NCBI RefSeq assembly: GCF_005405885.1
Contig: NZ_BJFL01000026.1
Location: 22,798-86,797 of the forward strand
DNA length: 64,000 nucleotides
Source of the DNA: Gandjariella thermophila
GTDB lineage: Bacteria > Actinomycetota > Actinomycetes > Mycobacteriales > Pseudonocardiaceae
Reading direction: 5' to 3'
Part shown: positions 37,953 through 46,669 of the stretch, one piece after another
How the letters are laid out: each line of letters begins with the position of its first letter
How positions within the stretch are numbered: the first letter of the stretch is position 1
Notes under the pieces: generated by a model
The model's database searches: none
The model's input: only the letters and a program-made list of their open reading frames with translations
Told to the model about the DNA's origin: nothing
Program-made: the position numbers and the translations under genes

Positions 37953-37964
37953 GAACACGCGAAA

Positions 37965-37999
37965 CGACCCCCGCCCGCGCTCTCCGCGGGCAGGGGTCG
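37965..37999 (-). terminator. Terminator after tRNA-Glu
   Basis: A 15-base stem, CGACCCCCGCCCGCG with CGCGGGCAGGGGTCG (one mismatch), loop CTCTC, begins 12 bases after the 3' end of the reverse-strand tRNA-Glu. Confidence 0.75.
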
Positions 38000-38010
38000 C
38001 CCAGGTCGTG

Positions 38011-38083
38011 TAGCCCCGACGGGATTTGAACCCGCGCTACCGCCTTGAGAGGGCGGCGTCCTAGGCCGCTAGACGACGGGGCC
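38011..38083 (-). tRNA. tRNA-Glu (CTC)
   Basis: 73 bases without encoded CCA. The reverse strand gives a D-arm GTCTAGCGGCCTAGGAC, an anticodon stem GCCGCC/GGCGGT around loop CTCTCAA (anticodon CTC), a T-arm GCGGGTTCAAATCCCGT, and acceptor GGCCCCG/CGGGGCT with G-U at the first pair and discriminator A. It lies 45 bases downstream of tRNA-Gln and is followed by a strong terminator. Confidence 0.95.
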
Positions 38084-38128
38084 TTGTTGGCTGCGGCAGC
38101 ATATCATATTGAAATTGGCTGCGCACCG

Positions 38129-38200
38129 CTGGGGTACCAGGACTCGAACCTGAACTAACGGAACCAGAATCCGTCGTGCTGCCAATTACACCATACCCCA
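38129..38200 (-). tRNA. tRNA-Gln (CTG)
   Basis: 72 bases on the reverse strand. Acceptor TGGGGTA/TACCCCA, discriminator G, D-arm GTGTAATTGGCAGCAC, anticodon loop TTCTGGT (anticodon CTG) in stem ACGGA/TCCGT, and T-arm with GGTTCGAGTCC. Upstream on the same strand TACTAT (complement of 38253-38258) is a plausible -10. The gene is probably co-transcribed with tRNA-Glu; gltX and a HAD gene follow on the same strand further upstream. Confidence 0.95.
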
Positions 38201-38335
38201 CCGGCTTTCCGGTCAGCGGGCCAACGCCCGCCGTCCGTCCTGCCGGTGATGAATAGTAGACCAAGCCACCCGCGGGACGGAAATCGGCCCCACCGGGGCC
38301 CGCCGACCGGTTGGCCGGACGCCTGGTCGCGCTGC

Positions 38336-39073
38336 TCAGCGCCGGGGGCTGGGCACCGCGCTGACGAGCAGCTCAGGAAGCTCGGCAAGGGTGTTGACCA
38401 CCCAGACCCCCTCGGGCGCGGCGGGCTGCGCACCGGGGTCCCGGTTCAGCCACACGCCGTGCATCCCCGCGTCGCGGGCGCCGACCGCGTCCTGGTCGAG
38501 CCGGTCGCCCACGTGAAGTGTCTGCGCCGGCGAGACCCCCATCGCCACGCATGCCGTGTGGAAGATCACAGGGTCGGGCTTGGCCGCGCCCAGTTCACCC
38601 GCGATGACCACGTGGTCGAAGAAGTCCAGCACGCCCAGTCCGGCCAGTTTGGCGCGCTGGTGCGGCCCTGAGGCGTTGGTCACGGCGGCCACCCTGAGGT
38701 TGGCCGACCGGAGCCAGTGCAGCAGCGGCAGCGCGTCGGGGAACAGCCGCCAGCCGCGCTCCATGGCCATCTGGCGGCGCTGTTCCAGCGCGGCCACCTG
38801 AACGTCGTCGAGGTCCTCTCCGAGGTTCGCGAAGAACGCCCGGGTTCTCTCGTTGCGCATCCGGTGGTAGTCGACCTCACCCGCGATCACCCGGGAGAGG
38901 TGCTCGTCGGTGATCCTTTGCCAGATCGGCCAGGCGTCGTCGTGCCCTAGCAACTCGGCCAATGCCGATCTGGCCGAGCGGGCGTAGTCAACAAGGGTGT
39001 CATCGACGTCCAGGCAGACCGCGCGAATTTCCTCGGTCTTCTCGGCGGCAATACTCAGAAGTGCTGAAGTCAC
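38336..39073 (-). CDS. HAD-superfamily hydrolase
   Basis: 245 residues from GTG 39073. HAD motifs: I, AVCLDVDDTLVDY (nucleophile and acid Asp about 20 and 22); II, VAAVTNASG; III, Lys in ELGAAKPDPVIF; IV, LHVGDRLDQDAVGARDAG. An alpha-helical cap lies between motifs I and II. This is a phosphatase or phosphoglycolate-like enzyme of subfamily I; the substrate cannot be assigned. It lies downstream of gltX with a 120-base gap. Confidence 0.87.
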   Translation of the reverse strand: MTSALLSIAAEKTEEIRAVCLDVDDTLVDYARSARSALAELLGHDDAWPIWQRITDEHLSRVIAGEVDYHRMRNERTRAFFANLGEDLDDVQVAALEQRRQMAMERGWRLFPDALPLLHWLRSANLRVAAVTNASGPHQRAKLAGLGVLDFFDHVVIAGELGAAKPDPVIFHTACVAMGVSPAQTLHVGDRLDQDAVGARDAGMHGVWLNRDPGAQPAAPEGVWVVNTLAELPELLVSAVPSPRR

Positions 39074-39193
39074 CCCGCGAGGCTAGGTGGATAACCGGGC
39101 CGTCCGATTCGGCTGAGAAGGTGAATCCTTGCTGCTCTGACACGTTCAAGTAGCCCAGGTGACGGAGACGTCACACCATCATCTCAATCGTGC

Positions 39194-40729
39194 CTACTCT
39201 GAGTGGCACTTGACCGCGCGACACATGCGACCGATCGAGCGCTCGCGGCCCAGCAACTCCATGGATTCGTAGAGCGGCGGCGACACGGTGCGACCGGTAA
39301 CGGCCACCCGAACCGGCGCGAAAGCCTTTCGCGGTTTGAGTCCCATCTCCTCCACGAGTGCGCCCTTGAGCGCCTGCTCGATCGTGGCCGCCGTCCAGTC
39401 GTCGAGAACCTCCAGCGCCGCGATGGCGGAGCGCAACACCGGCTCCGCGTCGGCACTGAGCGCCTTGGCGGCGGACTCCGGTTCGGGGCCAAAGGAGTCC
39501 TCGTCGGCGAACAGAAAGCCGACCATTCCGGCCACCTCGGAGAGCACCACGACCCGCTCCTGGACCATCGGGGCCATAGCGCGCAGCACGCGCACCTGTT
39601 CGTCCGAAGGCGGATCGGGCAGAACGCCGGCACGCACCAGATAGGGCACGGACCGGGCGACGAAATCCTCCGGCGCCAGCGCCCGCACGTGTGCCGCATT
39701 GATCGCCTCGGCCTTCTTCAGGTCGAAGCGTGCCGGGTTGGCGCTGACCCGGGAGATGTCGAAGGCGGCGACCATCTCGTCCACCGAGAACACGTCACGG
39801 TCTTCGGCAATTGCCCAGCCGAGCAGTGCGAGGTAGTTGAGCAGGCCCTCCCGGATGAATCCACGGTCGCGGTAGTTGAACAGGTTCGACTGTGGATCGC
39901 GTTTGGAGAGCTTCCTGTTACCCTCGCCGGTCACGTAGGGCAGGTGCCCGAACTCGGGGGTGAAATCAGTCACACCGATCCGGCGCAGTGCCGCGTACAG
40001 CGCGATCTGCCGCGGCGTGGACGGCAGCAGGTCCTCGCCGCGCAGCACGTGGGTGATCCGCATCAGCGCGTCGTCCACCGGGTTGACCAGGGTGTAGAGC
40101 GGGTCCCCGGTGGCCCGCACCAGCACCGGGTCGGGCACGCTGCCGGCGCGGAAGGTGATCTCGCCGCGGATCAGATCGGTGAAGGTGATGTCGGTGTCCG
40201 GCATGCGCAGCCGCAGGACGGGCTTGCGGCCCTCGGCACGGAACGCCGCCTTCTGCTCCTCGGTGAGGTCGCGGTCGCCGTTGTCGTAGCCGAGCTTCGG
40301 GTCCTGCCCGGCCGCACGGCGGCGGGCCTCGATCTCCTCGGCGGATGAGAACGACTCGTACAGTTCGCCGGCCTCGAGCAGCCGCCTGGCCACGTCGGCG
40401 TAGATCTCCCGCCGCTGGCTCTGCCGGTACGGCCCGTACGGGCCGCCGACCTCGGGGCCCTCGTCCCAGTCCAGGCCGAGCCAGCGCAGCGCGTCCAGCA
40501 GCGCGTCGTAGGACTCCTCGGAGTCGCGGGCGACGTCGGTGTCCTCGATGCGGAACACGAAGGTGCCGCCGACGTGCCGGGCGTGCGCCCAGTTGAACAG
40601 CGCCGTGCGGATCAGGCCGACGTGCGGCGTGCCGGTGGGTGACGGGCAGAAGCGGACCCGGACGGGACGGTGGCCGGCGGGGGCTCCTGCGGTGGTGCCG
40701 GCGGAGGCGGAGGGATCTGGCGTGCTCAT
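39194..40729 (-). CDS. gltX: Glutamyl-tRNA synthetase
   Basis: 511 residues from ATG 40729. Class I synthetase signatures: [26 protein letters not shown] (HIGH-like) at about 26-50 and KLSKRD for the KMSKS loop near 250. It charges tRNA-Glu, and in bacteria lacking GlnRS also tRNA-Gln for later transamidation. The tRNA-Glu and tRNA-Gln genes lie 1 kb downstream. The first 22 residues are a low-complexity extension. Order next to the FAH gene and leuB matches M. tuberculosis. Confidence 0.97.
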   Translation of the reverse strand: MSTPDPSASAGTTAGAPAGHRPVRVRFCPSPTGTPHVGLIRTALFNWAHARHVGGTFVFRIEDTDVARDSEESYDALLDALRWLGLDWDEGPEVGGPYGPYRQSQRREIYADVARRLLEAGELYESFSSAEEIEARRRAAGQDPKLGYDNGDRDLTEEQKAAFRAEGRKPVLRLRMPDTDITFTDLIRGEITFRAGSVPDPVLVRATGDPLYTLVNPVDDALMRITHVLRGEDLLPSTPRQIALYAALRRIGVTDFTPEFGHLPYVTGEGNRKLSKRDPQSNLFNYRDRGFIREGLLNYLALLGWAIAEDRDVFSVDEMVAAFDISRVSANPARFDLKKAEAINAAHVRALAPEDFVARSVPYLVRAGVLPDPPSDEQVRVLRAMAPMVQERVVVLSEVAGMVGFLFADEDSFGPEPESAAKALSADAEPVLRSAIAALEVLDDWTAATIEQALKGALVEEMGLKPRKAFAPVRVAVTGRTVSPPLYESMELLGRERSIGRMCRAVKCHSE

Positions 40730-40811
40730 GACGGGCCAAGCGTATCTGGCCGGTCATCGACCCTGCCGGCGGCGCTTGACGGCCGCGTCGCACGGGTGCA
40801 TCCTGGAGTTA

Positions 40812-40827
40812 TTCAACGTACGTTGAA
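40812..40827 (+). promoter_or_regulatory. Perfect 16-bp palindrome, TetR-type operator
   Basis: TTCAACGTACGTTGAA is self-complementary over 16 bases and ends 15 bases before the monooxygenase ATG, next to its AAGGAGGG ribosome site. This is the size and position of a TetR-family operator, but no TetR gene is adjacent. Confidence 0.7.
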
Positions 40828-40842
40828 AAAGGAGGGTGCGCG

Positions 40843-42072
40843 ATGGAACGGACCACGTGCTGCGTCGTCGGCGGTGGACCGGCCGGCATGGTGCTGGGCC
40901 TGCTGCTGGCCCGGGCCGGCGTCGAGGTGACGGTGCTGGAGAAGCACGGCGACTTCCTCCGCGACTTCCGCGGGGACACGGTGCATGCCTCGACCCTGCG
41001 GCTGCTCGACGAGCTGGGGCTGGGTCCGGCGTTCGCGGCGATCCCGCACCGTCTGCTGACCCAGATGCAGGTGCAGACGGACGGCGGCACCGCGCCGGTG
41101 GCCGACTTCGGCCGGGTGCCCGGCCGGCACAAGCACATCGCGATGGTGCCCCAGTGGGACCTGCTGGACCTGCTCGCCGACGCCGCCAAGGCCGAACCCA
41201 CGTTCGTGCTGCGGATGAACACCGAGGTGACCGGGCTGGTCCGGGACGGAGGCCGGGTCGGCGGGGTGCGCTACCGCACCGCCGACGGCGCCACCGGCGA
41301 GCTGCACACCAATCTCGTGGTGGCCTGCGACGGCCGGCACTCGGTGGTGCGCGCGGAGGCCGGCCTGCCGTCCCGGGAGTTCGGCGTGCCGCTGGACGTG
41401 TGGTGGTTCCGGGTGCCCCGGCACGCGGACGACCCGGAGGGCGGCGTCGCCCGGTTTGGCGCCAGGCACTCGGTGGTCATGCTGGACCGCGGGGACTACT
41501 GGCAGTGCGCGTACCTGATCTTCAAGGGCACCGACACGCGGCTGCGCGCGGAGGGCATCGAACCCTTCCGCCGGCAGGTCGGCGAACTGCTGCCGTGGCT
41601 GGCCGAGCGGATGGCGTCGGTGCGCTCGCTGGACGAGGTCAAGCTGCTCGACGTGCGGCTGGACCGGCTGCGGAAATGGTTCACCGACGGGCTGCTGTGC
41701 ATCGGCGACGCCGCACACGCGATGTCGCCGGTGGGCGGGGTCGGCATCAACCTTGCCGTGCAGGACGCGGTGGCCGCGGCCCGGGCGCTGGCCGGACCAC
41801 TGCGGGCGGGCACCGTCCGGCAGCGGGACATGGCCAGGATCCAGCTACGCCGCTGGCTGCCCACGGCGGTCATCCAGGGCATCCAGCGCGGCATCCACCG
41901 GGCGTTCCTGAGCCGGGCGATGGCCGAGGAGCGGGGCGCCCCGGCCCCCGGCCGGCTGCCGCTGCCGGTGCTCGCCGCGCGCCGCTTCCCCGTGCTGCAG
42001 ACCATTCCCGCCTACCTGGTCGGCGTCGGCATCATCCCGGAACACGCCCCGTCCTTCGCCCGGCGTCCCTGA
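40843..42072 (+). CDS. FAD-dependent monooxygenase (PHBH-like)
   Basis: 409 residues from ATG 40843, with AAGGAGGG upstream. Dinucleotide motif CCVVGGGPAGMVLGLLLARAG at the N-terminus, DG motif VVACDGRHSVVRAEAG near 165, and GD motif LLCIGDAAHAMSPVGGVGINLAVQDAV near 285-310 define a group A flavin hydroxylase. The substrate is unknown; relatives hydroxylate aromatics or polyketides. The palindrome overlapping the promoter suggests ligand-induced expression. The stop is 10 bases before repeat copy C. Confidence 0.9.
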   Translation: MERTTCCVVGGGPAGMVLGLLLARAGVEVTVLEKHGDFLRDFRGDTVHASTLRLLDELGLGPAFAAIPHRLLTQMQVQTDGGTAPVADFGRVPGRHKHIAMVPQWDLLDLLADAAKAEPTFVLRMNTEVTGLVRDGGRVGGVRYRTADGATGELHTNLVVACDGRHSVVRAEAGLPSREFGVPLDVWWFRVPRHADDPEGGVARFGARHSVVMLDRGDYWQCAYLIFKGTDTRLRAEGIEPFRRQVGELLPWLAERMASVRSLDEVKLLDVRLDRLRKWFTDGLLCIGDAAHAMSPVGGVGINLAVQDAVAAARALAGPLRAGTVRQRDMARIQLRRWLPTAVIQGIQRGIHRAFLSRAMAEERGAPAPGRLPLPVLAARRFPVLQTIPAYLVGVGIIPEHAPSFARRP

Positions 42073-42082
42073 CGAACCCGCG

Positions 42083-42139
42083 TTCAGCGGGCTCAACGCG
42101 GGATTTGGGAGTCCTCAACCCCCCGTCGAGCCCGCTGAA
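42083..42139. repeat. Interspersed inverted repeat, copy C
   Basis: TTCAGCGGGCTCAAC opens and GTCGAGCCCGCTGAA closes this 57-base element, with complementary inner segments. It lies between convergent genes and contains the stop codon and last codons of the DUF559 gene. Confidence 0.85.
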
Positions 42140-43019
42140 GGCGGGTACGGGCTCGGCGCAGAGCCGCCTGGACCGCAGCCACCACGGCGCGCGGATCCTC
42201 CCGGAGAAGGGCTTTGGTCACGAACACCACCTCCCATCCCGCCGCCTGCAGCCGGTTGAGCCGTTCGCGGTCCCTGGCAAACCGATCGGCGGCGGCGTGC
42301 CACTCGCCGTCGTACTCCACCGCCACCCTGTGTTCCTCGAAGCCGAGGTCGACGCGGCCGACCAACCCGTGCTCGTCCCAGACGCACAGCTGCGGCACGG
42401 GGCGGAGGCCGGCCAGCCTCAGCAGCACCCGTACCTCCGACTCCGGTGGCGACTCGGCCCTCGGATCGGCCAGTTCCGCGGCCCGCCGCGCGCGGACGAC
42501 GCCATGCAGGTGACACCCGCGGAGCCAGCCTCGAAACGCCTCGAGATCGACCACGTCGTGGCGGATCAGCTGGTCGAGCTCTGCCACCGCCCGACGAAGG
42601 TTCGCGCGAGCGACCACGTCGAAGGCCATGCGTTCGCTCGCGGCGATGCGGATGCGATCCCACGGCAGATGGTCGACGGGAGGTACCGGCCCACGGCGGA
42701 TCCGCGTTCCGCGTACGGGTCCGAACCGGTCGGCCTCCGGCACCAGCAGTTCCACGGGATCATGGGTGGCGGCAAGCGGAACGCCCAGGACGGTGGCGGC
42801 GGACCGCCCGGTGAGCACGGCGCTTTCCGGAGCGATCAGCGCGGCGGCCCGGCACCGTATCGGGTGGGTGACGGGCAACCACGCAGGCCAGTAGACATCC
42901 CGGAACAGCCGACGAAAGGACGTGCTGCGGAGTTGGTCGGGGCGTAGCACACCTGCGGCAACCGCCGCCGTGCCGCGGAAGAGACCGTGCAGTTCGCCCG
43001 GCACCGATCGTCTGCGCAT
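42093..43019 (-). CDS. DUF559 / Vsr-like endonuclease-domain protein
   Basis: 308 residues from ATG 43019. The N-terminal half resembles the winged-helix-like AbiEi/type IV antitoxin leader often seen in this actinobacterial family. The C-terminal half has the PD-(D/E)XK-like core: PPESEVRVLLRLAGLRPVPQ, VDLGFEEHRVAVEYDGEWH, and DRERLNRLQAAGWEVVFVT. The function is unknown, possibly DNA cleavage. The final 15 or so codons are encoded by repeat copy C, so the natural C-terminus may have been replaced. Confidence 0.8.
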   Translation of the reverse strand: MRRRSVPGELHGLFRGTAAVAAGVLRPDQLRSTSFRRLFRDVYWPAWLPVTHPIRCRAAALIAPESAVLTGRSAATVLGVPLAATHDPVELLVPEADRFGPVRGTRIRRGPVPPVDHLPWDRIRIAASERMAFDVVARANLRRAVAELDQLIRHDVVDLEAFRGWLRGCHLHGVVRARRAAELADPRAESPPESEVRVLLRLAGLRPVPQLCVWDEHGLVGRVDLGFEEHRVAVEYDGEWHAAADRFARDRERLNRLQAAGWEVVFVTKALLREDPRAVVAAVQAALRRARTRLQRARRGVEDSQIPR

Positions 43020-43139
43020 GGCGGAACAGTGCCCGACCGAACCCGGACCAGGCGCCAAAGAAGATCGACTAGGGCGCGGTTGTCCACACCATGCAGGGTT
43101 GTCCCCAGCCAGCGAAACAACCCTTGATTCCCTAACCCG

Positions 43140-43199
43140 CATTCAGCGGGCTGAACGGCGCTTTCGGGGGTCCTCAAACCCCCGTTCAGCCCGCTGGAT
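43140..43199. repeat. Interspersed inverted repeat, copy D
   Basis: ATTCAGCGGGCTGAACG and GTTCAGCCCGCTGGAT bound this copy. It lies between the DUF559 gene start and the 3' end of the response-regulator gene, 13 bases from its stop, so it may act as that gene's terminator. Confidence 0.85.
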
Positions 43200-43211
43200 G
43201 GGGAGAGGGGG

Positions 43212-43862
43212 TCAGCGGTGCGGGACGCCGCGGCCGAGGACGATGGCGACGGCGTGCGCGCGGTCGCGGGCGCCGAGCTTGCGCAGGATCGACTTGACGT
43301 GGCTCTTCACCGTGTCGGTGCTGATGAACAGCCGGTTCGCGATGCTCTGGTTGTCCAGGCCCTTGACCAGTTCGGCGAGCACGTCGAACTCCCGCGCGGA
43401 GAGGTTCTCCAGGGCGGTGCGCGGCGGCAGTCTGGGCAGCATCTGCGCCTGCTCGCCGACCCGGCGGTCGACCACGGCCGAGCGGCCGCGGAGCACCTCG
43501 GCGATGGCCGATAACAGCTCCGCGGCCGGCGTGGTCTTCAGCAGGTAGGCGGACGCGCCGAGGTCCAGCGCGGCGTCCACCCACTCACGGGCGTCGGTGC
43601 CGGAGAGCACCACCACCGGGCTGCGCGGGCGGTGCTCCCGGGCGTCCCGCACGGTCTGCAGCGGCGCGGCGCCGGGCACGTCGATGTCGGTGATCACCAG
43701 GTCGACGAGTAACGCGCGCAGGCCGCGCAGCGCCTCGCCGGCGGTGTGCGCCACCCCGGCCACCCGGAACCGCTGGGTCCGTTGCAGCACCACCCGCAGC
43801 CCCTCGGTGACCAACTGCGAGGCGTCCACCACCAGCACGCGGGTGGGTTCCCCCTGCGCCAC
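43212..43862 (-). CDS. LuxR-type response regulator (orphan)
   Basis: 216 residues from GTG 43862, with GGGAGGT eight bases upstream. The receiver domain (RVLVVDASQLVTEGL...LVITDIDVPG...VVVLSGTD...AYLLKTT) keeps the phospho-Asp, Ser and Lys, but the usual acidic pair is reduced to one Asp (VVDAS). The C-terminal NarL/LuxR helix-turn-helix is complete (LSAREFDVLAELVKGLDNQSIANRLFISTDTVKSHVKSILRKL). No histidine kinase gene is nearby. Its targets are unknown. Confidence 0.9.
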   Translation of the reverse strand: MAQGEPTRVLVVDASQLVTEGLRVVLQRTQRFRVAGVAHTAGEALRGLRALLVDLVITDIDVPGAAPLQTVRDAREHRPRSPVVVLSGTDAREWVDAALDLGASAYLLKTTPAAELLSAIAEVLRGRSAVVDRRVGEQAQMLPRLPPRTALENLSAREFDVLAELVKGLDNQSIANRLFISTDTVKSHVKSILRKLGARDRAHAVAIVLGRGVPHR

Positions 43863-43991
43863 GCCGCACCTCCCGCTCTCCGCTTCCCCGGGCGGACGCG
43901 CGGTGCGGGACCGGGCACGTCGACGAGCCGGGCGAGAACCCCCGATGGGCACGTACTTTACCGGCCAGTAACCCCGGCCGGTGGCAGTAGC

Positions 43992-44053
43992 CCGGCCGGT
44001 CGCACGGGCCTGGCGGCCCGTGGTCGCTGGGCCGGTTCGCCAACGACGCTCAC
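43992..44053. repeat. 62-bp intergenic repeat, copy 2 (3' end of FAH gene)
   Basis: This copy is nearly identical to 18044-18105, including the perfect CACGGGCC-TGGC-GGCCCGTG hairpin (44003-44022). It ends four bases before the stop codon position of the reverse-strand FAH gene. Confidence 0.8.
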
Positions 44054-44057
44054 GGTG

Positions 44058-44828
44058 TCAGCGGGAGGCGACCGGGTTGGTCAGGGTGCCCACGCCCTCG
44101 ACGGTCACCGAGACGGTCTGTCCGGCTCGCAGCGGCCCGACGCCGGCCGGGGTGCCGGTGAGGATCACGTCGCCGGGCAGCAGTGTCATCACCGCGGAGA
44201 TCCACTCGACCAGCCTGGCCACCGGGTGCAGCAGCAGCGAGGTGCGCGCGTCCTGCTTGACCTCGCCGTCCACCTCGGTGCGGATGGCCAGGTCGGCGGG
44301 GTCCACCTCGGTCTCGATCCACGGCCCGAGCGGGCAGAACGTGTCGTAGCCCTTCGCCCTGGTCCACTGGCCGTCGGCCTGCTGCTGGTCCCGCGCGGTC
44401 ACGTCGTTGGCCACCGTGTAGCCGAGCAGCACGTCGGCGGCGCGCTCCGCCGGCACGTCCTTGCACGGCCGGCCGACCACCGCGGCCAGCTCGCCCTCGA
44501 AGTCGACCCGCTCGGAGTTGGCCGGCAGCTTGATCGCCGCGTTCGGCCCGACCACCGCGGTGTTCGGCTTCATGAAGATCACCGGGTCGGCCGGCGCCTC
44601 GCCGCCCATCTCGCGCGCGTGCTCGGCGTAGTTCCGGCCGACGCAGATGATCTTCGTGGGCAGGATCGGGGCGAGCAGCCGCGCGTCCGCGAGCGGCCAG
44701 CGCCGGCCGGTGAACTGGTGCGGGCCGAACGGGTGCTCGGCGATCTCGGCGGCCGTCACGTCGTCGCCGGTGCCCTCCAGCGCGACGAAGGCGACTCCTT
44801 CGGGATGAGCGATACGAGCGATGCGCAC
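44058..44828 (-). CDS. Fumarylacetoacetate hydrolase-family protein
   Basis: 256 residues from GTG 44828. The FAH fold is clear: KIICVGRNYAEHAREMG, PVIFMKPNTAVVGP, VDFEGELAAVVGR (metal-binding Glu residues), VLLGYTVANDVTARDQQ, AKGYDTFCPLGPW and GDVILTGTPAGVGP. Family members are hydrolases, isomerases or oxaloacetate decarboxylases, so the reaction is left open. It matches Rv2993c, which lies between gltX and leuB in M. tuberculosis. The gap to cimA is 29 bases, suggesting one transcript. Confidence 0.9.
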   Translation of the reverse strand: MRIARIAHPEGVAFVALEGTGDDVTAAEIAEHPFGPHQFTGRRWPLADARLLAPILPTKIICVGRNYAEHAREMGGEAPADPVIFMKPNTAVVGPNAAIKLPANSERVDFEGELAAVVGRPCKDVPAERAADVLLGYTVANDVTARDQQQADGQWTRAKGYDTFCPLGPWIETEVDPADLAIRTEVDGEVKQDARTSLLLHPVARLVEWISAVMTLLPGDVILTGTPAGVGPLRAGQTVSVTVEGVGTLTNPVASR

Positions 44829-44857
44829 GCGCCAACCCTAACCAGCGCCGGGGCGGG

Positions 44858-46489
44858 TCAGTGCGACGCGGGCTCGCGCAGCCGCATGGCCTTGTGCGCC
44901 AGCGCGTCGCACAGCGCCAGCCAGCTCGCCTCGACGATGTTGCCGTGCACACCCACGGTGGTCCACTCCCGCTCGCCGTCGGTGGACTCGACGAGTACCC
45001 GGGTCACCGCATCCGTGCCGGGATGGTCGGTGAGAATACGGACCTTGTAGTCGGCCAGCTCCACACTGTCCAACCAGGACAGATGCGGTCGCAACGCCTT
45101 GCGTAGCGCGGCATCCAGCGCGTGCACCGGGCCATTGCCCTCGGCGGTGGCGATCACGCGTTCACCGTCGACATGCACCTTGACGGTGGCCTCGGAGACG
45201 ACCACGCCGTCCGGCCGGTGGTCCAGCACCACGCGGTAGGACTCCAGCACGAACGGCGGAGCGTCCACCTCGGACTCGCCGTCGTGCATCTCACGGCGCA
45301 GCAACAGCTCCAGCGAGGCGTCCGCGGACTCGAACGACCAGCCCCTGGCCTCCAGCTCCTTCACCTTGCGCACCGCGCTGCCCAGCGCCTCGGGATGGCC
45401 GGCCAGGTCGAGCCCGAACTCGCGCCCCTTGAGTTCCAGGCTGGCCCGGCCGGCCATTTCGGTGACCAGCACCCGCATGTCATTGCCGACGGCGGCCGGA
45501 TCGATGTGGTTGTACAGCTCCGGGTCCACCTTGATCGCGCTCGCGTGCAGCCCCGCCTTGTGGGCGAAGGCCGACGTCCCGACGTAGGCCTGGTGGGTGT
45601 CGGGTGCGAGGTTCGCGATCTCGGCGAGGGCATGGGAGACACGGGTCAGCTCCGCCAGCCCGCCCTCGGGCAGGACCGGCATCCCCAGCTTGGTCACCAG
45701 GTTTCCGAGCACGGCGAACAGGTCGGCGTTGCCGGTCCGCTCGCCGTAACCGTTGGCGGTGCACTGCGCGTGGCTGGCGCCGGCCTGCACCGCGGCGATC
45801 GTGTTGGCCACCGCGCAGGCGGTGTCGTCCTGGCAGTGGATGCCGACCCGGAACCCGGTGCGGCCGATCACCTCGGCCACCGTCTCCGCCAGCGGCAGCG
45901 GAAGCTGGCCGCCGTTGGTGTCGCACAGCACCACCACGTCCGCGCCACCGTCCACGGCGGACTGAAGCACGCGCAGCGCGGTGTCCGGGTCGTACGCGTA
46001 GCCGTCAAAGAAGTGCTCGGCATCCACGAACACCCGCCGGCCCTCGCCGACCAGGAACTCCACCGTGTCCCGCACCATCGCGCAGTTCTCCGCGACGTCG
46101 GTACGCAGCGCGCGCTCGATGTGCCGGCGGTCCGACTTGGCCACCAGCGTGACCACCGGCGCCTGGGCGTCGAGCAGTGCGCGCACCTGGGGGTCCTCGC
46201 TGGCCTTCGTGCCGGCCCGGCGGGTGGCGCCGAAGGCGACCAGGACGGCGTGCCGCAGTTCCAGTTCGCCGGCCGCCGCCCTGGCGAAGAACTCGGTGTC
46301 CTTGGGCAGCGCGCCGGGCCAGCCGCCCTCGATGAAGCCGACGCCGAGGCCGTCGAGCAGCCGCGCGACGGCGAGCTTGTCGCCCACCGAGTAGGAGATG
46401 CCCTCCCGCTGGGCACCGTCGCGCAGCGTCGTGTCGTAGACGTGGAAGGAGTCGCCGAGCGGCGTGCCGGCCGGGCTGTTGCGGGTCAC
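44858..46489 (-). CDS. cimA: (R)-citramalate synthase
   Basis: 543 residues from GTG 46489, with GAGGAG upstream. A DRE-TIM metallolyase: VYDTTLRDGAQREGISYS at the N-terminus, metal His in GIHCQDDTACAVAN and GERTGNADL, and a C-terminal LeuA-type allosteric domain (from about 420). The spacing and length fit citramalate synthase rather than 2-isopropylmalate synthase (about 600). It condenses pyruvate and acetyl-CoA to citramalate, which LeuCD and LeuB can convert to 2-ketobutyrate for isoleucine. The gene is preceded by an attenuator. Confidence 0.93.
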   Translation of the reverse strand: MTRNSPAGTPLGDSFHVYDTTLRDGAQREGISYSVGDKLAVARLLDGLGVGFIEGGWPGALPKDTEFFARAAAGELELRHAVLVAFGATRRAGTKASEDPQVRALLDAQAPVVTLVAKSDRRHIERALRTDVAENCAMVRDTVEFLVGEGRRVFVDAEHFFDGYAYDPDTALRVLQSAVDGGADVVVLCDTNGGQLPLPLAETVAEVIGRTGFRVGIHCQDDTACAVANTIAAVQAGASHAQCTANGYGERTGNADLFAVLGNLVTKLGMPVLPEGGLAELTRVSHALAEIANLAPDTHQAYVGTSAFAHKAGLHASAIKVDPELYNHIDPAAVGNDMRVLVTEMAGRASLELKGREFGLDLAGHPEALGSAVRKVKELEARGWSFESADASLELLLRREMHDGESEVDAPPFVLESYRVVLDHRPDGVVVSEATVKVHVDGERVIATAEGNGPVHALDAALRKALRPHLSWLDSVELADYKVRILTDHPGTDAVTRVLVESTDGEREWTTVGVHGNIVEASWLALCDALAHKAMRLREPASH

Positions 46490-46603
46490 CGAAGTACTCC
46501 TCGAGTCCTGTTTGCCGATGTGGGTCGAACTTTGCTTGTCGACCTGCCTGTCGTGCTTGCCGTGAGCTGCCTGTCGTGGCCTGCCGAGCCGGTGCCGGGC
46601 AAC

Positions 46604-46631
46604 AAAAAAACCTCCCGCGAATGCGAGAGGT
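46604..46631 (-). terminator. Attenuator terminator upstream of cimA
   Basis: On the reverse strand, ACCTCTCGC-ATTC-GCGGGAGGT forms a 9-pair stem (one G-U) followed directly by seven T residues. It lies about 115 bases before the cimA start and after the leader peptide. A T-tract is rare in this genome, and the hairpin is a convincing intrinsic terminator. Confidence 0.85.
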
Positions 46632-46633
46632 CT

Positions 46634-46669
46634 GCGCGCCGGGTGTCGCGAGATTTCTACCCGGCGCGC
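46634..46669 (-). promoter_or_regulatory. Pause hairpin of the cimA attenuator
   Basis: GCGCGCCGGGT (46659-46669) and ACCCGGCGCGC (46634-46644), read on the reverse strand, pair perfectly over 11 bases. The first arm overlaps the last codons of the leader peptide, so a ribosome stalled at the Ile codons would disrupt it. The second arm is three bases before the terminator stem. Confidence 0.8.
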
